Below, in pieces: positions 56,688 through 64,000 of a stretch of DNA of 64,000 bases; position 1 is the stretch's first letter; every line of letters begins with the position of its first letter. The position numbers and the translations under genes were made by a program. The DNA is from Pseudomonadota bacterium. Lineage in GTDB: Bacteria; Desulfobacterota; Syntrophia; Syntrophales; UBA8958. The stretch lies in the NCBI GenBank assembly GCA_030057915.1, contig JASGUC010000012.1:1-64000 (forward strand), in the 5' to 3' direction. The notes below the pieces were generated by a model. It was given only the letters and a program-made list of their open reading frames with translations. It did no database searches and was not told the DNA's origin.

Positions 56688-56822
56688 CTCAAAGTTCACG
56701 ATTCGACAAGGCTCGGATTCGCCTTGAATGTTCATGGGGGTGAGCGCCACAGGGCCCGGGACGCGACGATTCCCCGAGGCCGGCGGCGATGTCTCCGAGG
56801 CGCGGGGAGGAGGTGGCGGCCT

Positions 56823-57254
56823 TCACGATGACGAGGGTCCGCATTCCTTTACGTAGCGCATGCGCAGCTCGAAGAGAACGGCGTCGAGAACGTTCTTTTC
56901 GTTATCGTCGAGATTTCCCTTCGTTTTATCGGCCAGCATCGTAATGGTATCTATGGTGTGCTTGGCGGCCGCCATATTCTTTTTGGCCTTGCCGGCGGCG
57001 GGATCGGTAAAGTCCCCAAAATGAAACATGGCCGTAGTGCTCAGGGACAGAACGAAATTGATGAAATTGACCTCGGGGAGAAAATGTTCCTCTTCTTCCT
57101 GTTCTTCCCGGTCCGGGGCGGCGTCGGCGAGTGGGGGCTTCTCTTCCTCCACAGACGACGTCCCCTCATCCTTTTCCCGGCGTATTTCCCCGGATTCATC
57201 GAACAGACGACGATCCTTGATTACAAATCCTTTTTCCTGTTTTTCCTCTGCCAT
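56823..57254 (-). CDS. DUF1844 protein
   Basis: A 143-residue protein. An acidic, disordered N-terminal half (about 1-57) precedes the DUF1844 domain: LPEVNFINFVLSLSTTAMFHFGDFTDPAAGKAKKNMAAAKHTIDTITMLADKTKGNLDDNEKNVLDAVLFELRMRYV. This small family is common in Desulfobacterota and related phyla and has no assigned function. ATG 57254 follows AAAAGGAG. It precedes ispE with a 135-bp gap. Confidence 0.9.
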   Translation of the reverse strand: MAEEKQEKGFVIKDRRLFDESGEIRREKDEGTSSVEEEKPPLADAAPDREEQEEEEHFLPEVNFINFVLSLSTTAMFHFGDFTDPAAGKAKKNMAAAKHTIDTITMLADKTKGNLDDNEKNVLDAVLFELRMRYVKECGPSSS

Positions 57255-57374
57255 CCGTCACTCCTTTTCTTGTCGGCGCCGGGCCTGCAAGCCCCCCATC
57301 CCCCCGCCGGGTCCCGGGCCGGATTGCCGGGACCAGCCAGGGGGGAAGGCCTTCGGGGCCGTTTTGCCTAGTTC

Positions 57375-57508
57375 AAGACCTTTGAAAAACGACCTATCTT
57401 GTCATGCCGGACTTGACCCGGCATCCAGAAGACACTTGAAAACACCGGATTCCTACCTTCGCGGGAATGACGAGGGGGAGGTTTGTGAGACAAATATTCA
57501 AAGGTCTC
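57375..57508. repeat. Inverted-end intergenic repeat (family 1) abutting clpB
   Basis: A 134-bp element with ends AAGACCTTTGAAAAACG and TATTCAAAGGTCTC and core blocks GTCATGCCGGACTTGACCCGGC and CTTCGCGGGAATGACG. It overlaps the clpB stop codon: the TGA at 57509-57507 reads directly into the element's GAGACCTTTG end. Confidence 0.7.
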
Positions 57509-60113
57509 ACCTCTTCTTTTTGGCCTCCCTCCTGGTAAACCGCAGTTCCTCCTGGGCGTCGAGATCGACGGCGATCCTGTCACCCTCGCTGAAGGCCCCG
57601 GAGAGGAGCTTGAGCGCCAGGGGATCCAGGACCAGCTTCTGCAGCGTCCGTTTCAGCGGTCGGGCCCCATAAACGGGGCTGTAGCTGTTGCGGGCTATAT
57701 AATCTTTTGCCCGGTCTGTCAATTCCAGGGTAAGTTTTCGTTCGGCCAGGCGCCCGCGGATAAGGCCGATTTGAATTTCGACGATCTTCTCGATGTCCGT
57801 TGGTTCCAGGGAACGGAAGGTTATGATGTCGTCGATCCGGTTGAGAAACTCGGGCTTGAAGGTGACCCGGAGGGCGTCGGCGCTCCGGGCGCGTTTTTCC
57901 TCGTCCGCGAGGTCGTCGTCCAGAAGCCACTGGCTGCCCACGTTGGACGTCATGATGATAACCGTATTCTTGAAGTCCACGGTTCGCCCGTGGCCATCCG
58001 TCAACCGTCCGTCGTCGAGTATCTGGAGAAGGATGTTGAACACATCCTGATGAGCCTTCTCGATTTCATCGAAAAGGAGGACCGCGTATGGCCGGCGCCG
58101 GACCGCTTCGGTGAGGTATCCCCCCTCGTCGTAGCCGACATATCCGGGCGGGGCGCCGATCAAACGGGCCACGGAGTGTTTTTCCATGTATTCCGACATG
58201 TCAATGCGGATCATGGCCTGTTCGTTGTCAAACATGAATTCCGCCAGGGCCCGGGCCAGTTCCGTCTTACCCACGCCGGTGGGGCCGAGGAAGATAAAGG
58301 AGCCGATGGGACGGTTGGGGTCCTGGAGCCCGGAACGGGCGCGGCGGAGGGCGCTGGAGACGGCGGCGATCCCTTCGTCCTGACCGATGACCCGCTGCTT
58401 CAGGCGCTCTTCCATGTGGATCAGCTTCTCCACATCGCTTTCCATCATCCGGGACAGGGGGATGCCCGTCCAGTTCGCCACGACCTCGGCGACATCCTCG
58501 GCGTCCACCTCCTCCTTGAGCATCTGCTTGTCCTTCTGGGCGGCGGCAAGGCGTTGTTGCTCCTGTTCCATCTCCCGGCCAAGCTCCACGAGTTTCCCAT
58601 AACGGATTTCGGCCGCCCGGGCTAGATCCCCCTCCCGTTGGGCCGTCATCTCCTCGTTCTTCAGGGCCTCGATCCGGCTCTTGATGGTCTGGATGTTCTT
58701 GATGGCCTCCTTTTCGCCGCTCCAGTGCAGTTTCATCTTGTCCATGGATTCCCTGAGTTCGGTCAATTCCCTTTCGATCTTCTCCCTTCGTTCCTGGGCT
58801 GAGGCGTCGGTTTCCTTTTTGAGGGATTGCCGTTCGATTTCCAGTTGAATGATCTTCCGGTCGACGGCATCAATCTCCTCCGGCATACTGTCCAGCTCTA
58901 TGCGCAATCGGGAGGCCGCCTCGTCGATTAGATCCACGGCCTTGTCGGGGAGAAATCGGTCGCTTATATAGCGGTGGGAGAGGGTGGCGGCGGTGACGAT
59001 GGCCCCGTCCTTGATCCGCACGCCGTGATGGATCTCGTAGCGTTCCTTCAGGCCCCGGAGGATGGCGATCGTGTCCTCCACCGTGGGTTCGCGGACGATG
59101 ATGGGCTGAAACCTCCTCTCCAGCGCCGGGTCCTTTTCTATATATTTCCTGTATTCGTTCAGGGTGGTGGCGCCGACGCAGCGCAGCTCCCCTCGGGCCA
59201 GGGCGGGTTTGAGCATGTTCGAGGCGTCCACGGATCCCTCGGAGGCCCCGGCGCCCACCACGGTATGGATTTCGTCGATGAAGAGGATTATCTCTCCTTC
59301 CGCGTCGATTACCTCCTTGAGGACGGCCTTCAGACGTTCCTCGAACTCGCCCCGATATTTGGCGCCGGCAACGAGGGCGCCGACATCGAGGCCGACGACG
59401 CGTTTGCCCTTCAGGTTCTCGGGTACGTCGCCGTTGACGATCCGTTGGGCCAGCCCTTCGACGATAGCCGTTTTCCCCACCCCCGGCTCGCCGATCAAGG
59501 CGGGGTTGTTCTTGGTCCGCCGGGAAAGCACCTGCATGATCCTCCGGATTTCCTCGTCCCTGCCGATGACGGGATCGAATCCTCCTTTCCTCGCTATCTC
59601 ATTGAAATCTTTGGCGTAACGTTTGAGGGCCTGATATTTGTCCTCCGGATTGGGGTCCGTTACCCGCTGTTTGCCCCGGATGTCCAGGAGGATCTTGAAG
59701 ACGCTGTCCCTGTTGACGCCGGCGTTGCGAAGGATCTCCGCCGCCGCCCCGGTCTTCTCTTCGGCCATGACGACGAGGAGATGCTCCGCGCTGATGTATT
59801 CGTCCTTCAGACGGGCGGCCTCGGTCATCGCCCGATCGACAAGCTTGTTCAGCCGGGAACTCAGGTAGGGCGGAGTCGCTCCGGAACCTTCCACCCGGGG
59901 CAGTTTTTCCAGGGCCTTGCTTAGGGACGCCGCCAATGAGCCTGGGTCCGCCCCCAATTTCTTCAGGATCGCCCCGACGATCCCCTCGGGCTGGTTGACC
60001 AGGGCCAGCAACAGGTGCTCGACCTCGATCGTCTGGTTGCCGTATCTATTGGCGAGGCTCTGGGATTCCTGGATGGCTTCCTGAACCTTGAGGGTCATCT
60101 TATCGAATCTCAT
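57507..60113 (-). CDS. clpB: ATP-dependent disaggregase ClpB
   Basis: An 868-residue Hsp100 hexameric disaggregase working with DnaK (E. coli 857). The N-terminal Clp repeats (1-145) are followed by AAA1 (Walker A GEPGVGKT near 208), the coiled-coil middle domain (about 410-530), AAA2 (Walker A GPTGVGKT near 606) and the C-terminal domain. The end, RREAKKKR, meets the edge of a repeat element. ATG 60113 follows GGGAGG. It lies 12 bp after the diadenylate cyclase gene, so both are likely on one transcript. Confidence 0.96.
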   Translation of the reverse strand: MRFDKMTLKVQEAIQESQSLANRYGNQTIEVEHLLLALVNQPEGIVGAILKKLGADPGSLAASLSKALEKLPRVEGSGATPPYLSSRLNKLVDRAMTEAARLKDEYISAEHLLVVMAEEKTGAAAEILRNAGVNRDSVFKILLDIRGKQRVTDPNPEDKYQALKRYAKDFNEIARKGGFDPVIGRDEEIRRIMQVLSRRTKNNPALIGEPGVGKTAIVEGLAQRIVNGDVPENLKGKRVVGLDVGALVAGAKYRGEFEERLKAVLKEVIDAEGEIILFIDEIHTVVGAGASEGSVDASNMLKPALARGELRCVGATTLNEYRKYIEKDPALERRFQPIIVREPTVEDTIAILRGLKERYEIHHGVRIKDGAIVTAATLSHRYISDRFLPDKAVDLIDEAASRLRIELDSMPEEIDAVDRKIIQLEIERQSLKKETDASAQERREKIERELTELRESMDKMKLHWSGEKEAIKNIQTIKSRIEALKNEEMTAQREGDLARAAEIRYGKLVELGREMEQEQQRLAAAQKDKQMLKEEVDAEDVAEVVANWTGIPLSRMMESDVEKLIHMEERLKQRVIGQDEGIAAVSSALRRARSGLQDPNRPIGSFIFLGPTGVGKTELARALAEFMFDNEQAMIRIDMSEYMEKHSVARLIGAPPGYVGYDEGGYLTEAVRRRPYAVLLFDEIEKAHQDVFNILLQILDDGRLTDGHGRTVDFKNTVIIMTSNVGSQWLLDDDLADEEKRARSADALRVTFKPEFLNRIDDIITFRSLEPTDIEKIVEIQIGLIRGRLAERKLTLELTDRAKDYIARNSYSPVYGARPLKRTLQKLVLDPLALKLLSGAFSEGDRIAVDLDAQEELRFTRREAKKKR

Positions 60114-60125
60114 ATATTTCCTCCC

Positions 60126-60992
60126 TTACTCTATGGGTTTTTCTATGCTCACGAAGATCTTGCCGTTTTTGAAAATGCTCACGTTGCCGGTGGATTCGGA
60201 AAGGACGATCGCCGTGGCGTTGGTGATGCCGGTTATTCCGGCCGCGGCGATATGGCGGCTCCCCAGCCCAGCGGGGAAATCCTTGCTTTCCAGGGCGGCG
60301 TTGAGGTGTCTCCCCGCGGTTATGATGGCGCCATCTTCCCTGATGACGAAGGCGCCGTCGATGGCGGAGAATTCCTTGATCGTTTCCTTGAGTTCCGGAT
60401 TGAGGATGTTGCGTTCGTTTTCCGAGTAGCCCATGAAGGGGTTGATGATCATTTGCCGGGAGAGCTGCAAGACCCGATCATGGTCGCCGATGACAAAGAT
60501 GGTGCCCACCTTTCTCCCCTCCCGTCCCTGGGCGGCCAGTTCGATGGCCAGATTCAGGATCGCTCCGAAGACCTCGGGATAGACCTTTTCCGTGAGGTCC
60601 GTCAAATGCTCCGAGGTGAGGATTTCAAATTCCTTGCCCACATCGATGACGAAGATGCTGTCCACGTAACCGAATTTCGGCACCCCGCTGAGGCAGACGA
60701 TTTTGTCCCCTTTCTTGAAAAGGCCCAGGGCGATGCCCTTGGTGACGGCGATCTTGATCTGCCCGACCCGGGTCAGATTCACGTTGGGAACGCTAAGGCT
60801 CAAAGCCGTGTCGGCGAACCTTTCCGGGATGTGGTTGTCCTTGGTTACAATTATGAGGTCGAAGTCGCGCTTCCCCTGGTCACAGCCGGGCAGTTCGTGG
60901 GCGGCCTCGGCGTATATCAGCAGAGCCCGGGCCTCTATCTCCCGGGCGATGCGACAGCCGTATTCCAGAATTACATTGTGGATGGGTTTCAT
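60126..60992 (-). CDS. Diadenylate cyclase (DisA_N/DacZ-like)
   Basis: A 288-residue soluble protein. The C-terminal half is a diadenylate cyclase domain making c-di-AMP: IDGAFVIREDGAIITAGRHLNAAL and GLGSRHIAAAGITGITNATAIVLSESTGNVSIF carry the DGA and RHxAA motifs. The N-terminal half (KPIHNVILEYGCRIAREIEARALLIYAEA) resembles the pyruvate-kinase-like domain of DacZ-type cyclases. No helix-hairpin-helix DNA-binding domain of true DisA is present. Upstream, toward rpoH, a TATAAT lies on the minus strand at 61033-61028 without a good -35. Pairing with clpB and divergent rpoH hints at a stress role. Confidence 0.87.
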   Translation of the reverse strand: MKPIHNVILEYGCRIAREIEARALLIYAEAAHELPGCDQGKRDFDLIIVTKDNHIPERFADTALSLSVPNVNLTRVGQIKIAVTKGIALGLFKKGDKIVCLSGVPKFGYVDSIFVIDVGKEFEILTSEHLTDLTEKVYPEVFGAILNLAIELAAQGREGRKVGTIFVIGDHDRVLQLSRQMIINPFMGYSENERNILNPELKETIKEFSAIDGAFVIREDGAIITAGRHLNAALESKDFPAGLGSRHIAAAGITGITNATAIVLSESTGNVSIFKNGKIFVSIEKPIE

Positions 60993-61075
60993 TCTTTCTT
61001 CCGTCCTTTGGATTGCGCCCTAAATTAATTATATATTCCTCTCTGTCAAGACGTCGTCGAGGTCCGAAAAATGCC

Positions 61076-61104
61076 TTGACAGATGCGGCGAAGAAGCATA
61101 TATT
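61076..61104 (+). promoter_or_regulatory. Predicted sigma-70 promoter of rpoH
   Basis: TTGACA (61076-61081), a 17-bp spacer (61082-61098) and TATATT (61099-61104), nearly consensus. Transcription would start near 61111, about 35 bp before the proposed TTG start codon. Confidence 0.7.
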
Positions 61105-61145
61105 TTCTAACCTTTCGAAATTATTTGCATATGAGGTGTTGTCCC

Positions 61146-62003
61146 TTGGATGTACCCGCACTGACCGGCACGCTGGATCGTTACATAGCCGAAATAAATC
61201 AGTTTCCCCTGCTGACTCCGGAAGAGGAATTCAGCCTGGCGGTTCGGCTGAGAAAATTCAACGACATGGAGGCGGCGGAAAAGCTCGTGGTCTCCAACCT
61301 GCGTTTTGTCGTCAAGATCGCCCACGAATACCGCAATTACGGCATAAAGCTCGCGGACCTGATCCAGGAGGGCAACATCGGGCTGATGCATGCCGTCAAG
61401 AAATTCGATCCCTATAAGGGATACCGTCTTATCTCCTATGCCGTGTGGTGGATCCGGGCCTATATGCAGAACTACATCATCAAGACCTGGAGCCTGGTGA
61501 AAATCGGCACCACCCAGGCGCAGCGCAAACTATTTTTCAAACTCGGACAGGCGAAGAAGAAACTGGAGGCGCTGTCGCGGAGGAATCCCGAGTTTGGGGA
61601 AATCGCCGCCTCACTGGGGGTGAAATCCATCGAGATCGAGGAGATGGATCTACGGATGAGCAACCGCGACGTCTCCCTCGACGCCTTCATCAACGACGAC
61701 AGCGACGCCACCCATATAGACTACCTCACCTACGACGGGGAAGATCAGGAGACGGCGCTCATCAAGAAAGAGGAGATGGATATCCTCAAGAGTCATATCG
61801 CCGGCGCTTTGAACGAGTTGACGGAGAAGGAGCGATACATCATCAAGAAACGCGTTATGGCCGATGACCCCATGACCCTCCAGGAGATTGGCGACCGCTA
61901 CAAGATCACCAGGGAACGGGCCCGGCAGATAGAAAAGCAGGCCCTGAAGAAACTGCGCCTGTCCATTCCGTATCTGGGGGAGACGCCACCGCTTTTGGGA
62001 TGA
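61146..62003 (+). CDS. rpoH: RNA polymerase heat-shock sigma factor (sigma-32)
   Basis: A 285-residue sigma-70-family factor. Region 2 has LVVSNLRFVVKIAHEYRNYGIKLADLIQEGNIGLMHAVKKFDPYKGYRLISYAVWWIRAYMQNYI. The RpoH box is QRKLFFKLGQAKK, which separates RpoH from other sigma factors. Region 4 is DDPMTLQEIGDRYKITRERARQIEKQALKKL. TTG 61146 has GAGGTG 7 bp before it; ATG 61131 has no ribosome site and would add five residues (MRCCP). It is divergent from the diadenylate cyclase-clpB pair. ClpB is a classical RpoH target. Confidence 0.92.
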   Translation: MDVPALTGTLDRYIAEINQFPLLTPEEEFSLAVRLRKFNDMEAAEKLVVSNLRFVVKIAHEYRNYGIKLADLIQEGNIGLMHAVKKFDPYKGYRLISYAVWWIRAYMQNYIIKTWSLVKIGTTQAQRKLFFKLGQAKKKLEALSRRNPEFGEIAASLGVKSIEIEEMDLRMSNRDVSLDAFINDDSDATHIDYLTYDGEDQETALIKKEEMDILKSHIAGALNELTEKERYIIKKRVMADDPMTLQEIGDRYKITRERARQIEKQALKKLRLSIPYLGETPPLLG

Positions 62004-62012
62004 AACCCGGAT

Positions 62013-63371
62013 TCAGTTTTCCCGGCGGGCAAGGTTTTCGAAGGAGGTGAATTTCTCCAAAAATGCCAGCTTGACGGTGCCGATGGGGCCGTTGCGCTGC
62101 TTGGCGATGATGACCTCCGCCATTCCCTTCTCGGGATTGTCCTCCGCCTTGTTATATACCTCGTCGCGATAAATGAAGGCGATGACGTCGGCATCCTGCT
62201 CGATGGCCCCCGATTCCCGCAGGTCCGCCATCTGGGGACGGCGGTTTGTGCGGTCCTCGACCTTGCGGTTGAGTTGGGAAAGGGCGATGACGGGGACGTT
62301 CAGCTCTTTGGCCAGGGCCTTCAAAGACCGGCTGATTTCGGATATCTCCTGTTCCCGCGAATCTTTGGCCGCGCTGCTGCGCATCAACTGGAGATAATCG
62401 ACGATGACCAGTCCCAGGCCGTGCTCGGCCTTTAGACGTCGGGCCTTGGCCTTCATCTCCAGGACGGTGATCGCGGCGGTGTCATCGATGAAGATCGGGG
62501 CCTCCGAGAGAATGCCGGCGGCGGTGGTGAGTTTCGGCCAGTCCGTTTCTCCGAGAAAACCCTTGCGGATCCGCTGGGAATCCACCTTCGCGGCGGCGGC
62601 CAGCATCCGCATCGCGATTTGTTCCTTGGCCATTTCCAGGGAGAACAGGCATACCGGCAGGGCCCGGTGGATGCCCACATACTGGGCGATATTGAGGGCG
62701 AAGGCCGTCTTGCCCATGCTGGGTCTGCCGGCGATTACGATCAGGTCGGCGTTCTGGAGGCCCGAGGTTATATCGTCCACCTTCTCGAATCCCGTGGGCA
62801 CGCCGGTGATGAGTTCCTTGCGGGCGTAGAGGTCTTCGATGGCGCGGAAGCTGTCCTTGACGATGTCCTTGATGGCGAAGAAGGCGGGGCGGATCTTGTT
62901 TTCCGAGATCTGGAAGATGGCCTGCTCCGCCTCATCGAGGACCGTATCCACATCCGCTCCCGGGGCGTAGGTCTTGCCGAGGATCTCCGTCGCGGTGTTG
63001 ATCAGGCCGCGCAAGATCGCCTTTTCCTTCACTATCTTTGCGTAGTGGGCGATGTTTGCCGCCGACGGCACGTTATCCACCAGCCCGGCGAGATAAGCCG
63101 CCCCGCCCGCCTTGTCGAGCTGTTTCCGGTCCTTGAGGATGCTGCTCAAGGTAATGAGGTCCACCGGCTCGCCGCGGTCGGAAAGAACGAGCATCGCCTC
63201 GAAGATGCGACGGTGGGCCTCGCTGTAAAAGTCACGGCCGGAGACGATCTCGAGGACGGCGTTCAATCCCTGATTGTCCAGGAGGATCCCCCCCAGTACG
63301 GACTGCTCCGCCTCCAGGTTTTGAGGAGGGATGCGATGGAGCAAGGGATCTGTCTCTCTGGGGCCCGACAA
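62013..63371 (-). CDS. dnaB: Replicative DNA helicase DnaB
   Basis: A 452-residue hexameric replicative helicase. The N-terminal domain starts RIPPQNLEAEQSVLGGILLDN. The RecA-like domain has Walker A AGRPSMGKTAFALN, LVIVDYLQLMRSS as Walker B, and SQLNRKVEDRTNRRPQMADLRESGAIEQDADVI. No intein is present. It follows rplI by 4 bp in the usual rpsF-rpsR-rplI-dnaB arrangement. Confidence 0.97.
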   Translation of the reverse strand: MSGPRETDPLLHRIPPQNLEAEQSVLGGILLDNQGLNAVLEIVSGRDFYSEAHRRIFEAMLVLSDRGEPVDLITLSSILKDRKQLDKAGGAAYLAGLVDNVPSAANIAHYAKIVKEKAILRGLINTATEILGKTYAPGADVDTVLDEAEQAIFQISENKIRPAFFAIKDIVKDSFRAIEDLYARKELITGVPTGFEKVDDITSGLQNADLIVIAGRPSMGKTAFALNIAQYVGIHRALPVCLFSLEMAKEQIAMRMLAAAAKVDSQRIRKGFLGETDWPKLTTAAGILSEAPIFIDDTAAITVLEMKAKARRLKAEHGLGLVIVDYLQLMRSSAAKDSREQEISEISRSLKALAKELNVPVIALSQLNRKVEDRTNRRPQMADLRESGAIEQDADVIAFIYRDEVYNKAEDNPEKGMAEVIIAKQRNGPIGTVKLAFLEKFTSFENLARREN

Positions 63372-63375
63372 GGTC

Positions 63376-63822
63376 CTACCCCTCCCTTACGACCTGGATG
63401 TTGACTTCCGCCGTCAATCCGGCGGGAAGCTTGATTTTCACAGGGAAGTCCCCCAGGGTCTTGATCGGTTCCGACACCACGATGGCCTTGCGGTCGATCT
63501 CCATGCCCATTTCCCTCAAGGCCTTTTCGATGTCCTTGTTGTTTACGGAGCCGAAGAGCTTGTCCTGCTCCCCTACCCGTCGGGCGATGACGCAGGTGAG
63601 GCCGGCAAGCCTCTCCTGCAGGGCCGCGGCGTGTTGTTTCTCCTTTTCCGCTTTCCGGAGTATCCGCTTGCGCTCGTGTTCCAGGGACTGAATGGACCTG
63701 CTGGTCGCCTCGGCGGCGAATCCCTTGGGGATCAGGTAGTTTCTGGCAAAACCATCGGAGACGTTCACGATATCGCCGATTTTTCCCAGGTCGTCCAGGT
63801 TTTCTTTCAATATGACTTTCAT
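63376..63822 (-). CDS. rplI: Ribosomal protein bL9
   Basis: A 148-residue L9. The N-terminal rRNA-binding domain reads MKVILKENLDDLGKIGDIVNVSDGFARNYLIPKGFA. The long central helix and C-terminal domain (ending VEVNIQVV-like, here LTAEVNIQVVREG) are complete. ATG 63822 is preceded by TAGGAGGACGAA. It lies 16 bp after a DUF2232 gene. Confidence 0.97.
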   Translation of the reverse strand: MKVILKENLDDLGKIGDIVNVSDGFARNYLIPKGFAAEATSRSIQSLEHERKRILRKAEKEKQHAAALQERLAGLTCVIARRVGEQDKLFGSVNNKDIEKALREMGMEIDRKAIVVSEPIKTLGDFPVKIKLPAGLTAEVNIQVVREG

Positions 63823-63838
63823 TTCGTCCTCCTAAAGA

Positions 63839-64000
63839 TTATAGCTTGGGGCCTTGATCGGGTTTTGGCGTCGGCGCGGTCAGCTTGCGAAAATCGATCC
63901 AGAGATCGAAAAGACCGACGGCGGCGATCAATAACATGAGATACTGTTGAATCATCAAGAGAAAATAGAAGAGGAGGCGTAGGAAAAAGGGCGTCTTTCT
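63839..64000 (-). CDS. C-terminal end of a DUF2232 membrane protein (partial)
   Basis: The frame ending at TAA 63841-63839 enters from the window edge. It reads KTPFFLRLLFYFLLMIQQYLMLLIAAVGLFDLWIDFRKLTAPTPKPDQGPKL. The hydrophobic stretch followed by GLFDLWIDFRKL is like the end of DUF2232 (YybS-like) membrane proteins, which lie between rpsR and rplI in many bacteria. Only 53 residues are visible, so the call rests partly on gene order. Confidence 0.7.
   Translation of the reverse strand, partial: RKTPFFLRLLFYFLLMIQQYLMLLIAAVGLFDLWIDFRKLTAPTPKPDQGPKL

Noticed and set aside
61021-61049. Minus-strand promoter for the diadenylate cyclase gene
   Set aside because: A perfect TTGACA (61049-61044) is only 10 bp from the good TATAAT (61033-61028), and at 16-17 bp the -10 match is poor.

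Overview
This is a GC-rich bacterial chromosome window of about 64 kb with dense gene packing and short spacers. It holds sigma-54 two-component systems, a complete RecBCD set, a fatty-acid/butyrate beta-oxidation operon, class III (anaerobic) ribonucleotide reductase, a membrane pyrophosphatase and a DUF1844 protein. This mix suggests a strictly anaerobic, possibly syntrophic, Desulfobacterota ('Deltaproteobacteria') member, perhaps of the Syntrophia. That placement is inferred from gene content only.

Layout. 1-840: no gene, decayed repeats. 914-12945: a signalling island with a membrane histidine kinase and its sigma-54 response regulator, a 4-PAS hybrid kinase, a chemoreceptor, and a second sigma-54 regulator/hybrid kinase pair on the minus strand. 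12946-15036: repeat-rich DNA with a duplicated kinase fragment and one acyltransferase. 15037-23602: recC-recB-recD (minus). 23832-24164: YgbA-type protein. 24512-30707: promoter, long leader, two thiolases, hydroxyacyl-CoA dehydrogenase, crotonase, acyl-CoA dehydrogenase, terminator. 30738-31943: archaeal-type phosphoglycerate mutase. 32222-36721: two NrdR boxes, nrdD-nrdG, GAF/HD-GYP protein. 36893-40587 (minus): LysM protein, ThiI-like protein, CoA-transferase/racemase. 40856-42055 (minus): second acyl-CoA dehydrogenase. 42371-48983: a plus-strand run of small conserved protein, HD phosphohydrolase, TPR lipoprotein, GerMN protein, an EF-G and a GAF-type sigma-54 activator. 49003-49661: three dyads, a consensus sigma-54 promoter and a structured, terminator-ended non-coding stretch. 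49660-60992 (minus): ychF, hppA, pth, rplY, prs, tRNA-Gln, ispE, DUF1844, clpB and a diadenylate cyclase. 61076-62003: promoter and rpoH. 62013-64000 (minus): dnaB, rplI and the end of a DUF2232 gene.

The most interesting region is 48984-49661. Directly behind a GAF-GAF-AAA+-Fis activator lie tandem 15-bp dyads, then a perfect TGGCAC-N5-TTGC promoter. About 390 bp follow with no convincing gene. That stretch ends in a set of hairpins, two of which share a 10-bp stem with compensated changes and present the same anti-Shine-Dalgarno-like loop (UCCCUCCUUU) before a T7 tract. I read this as a candidate sigma-54-controlled small RNA with its own dedicated activator. A second theme is a family of ~120-134 bp intergenic elements with GAGACCTTTGAAAA-type inverted ends, spread through the window.
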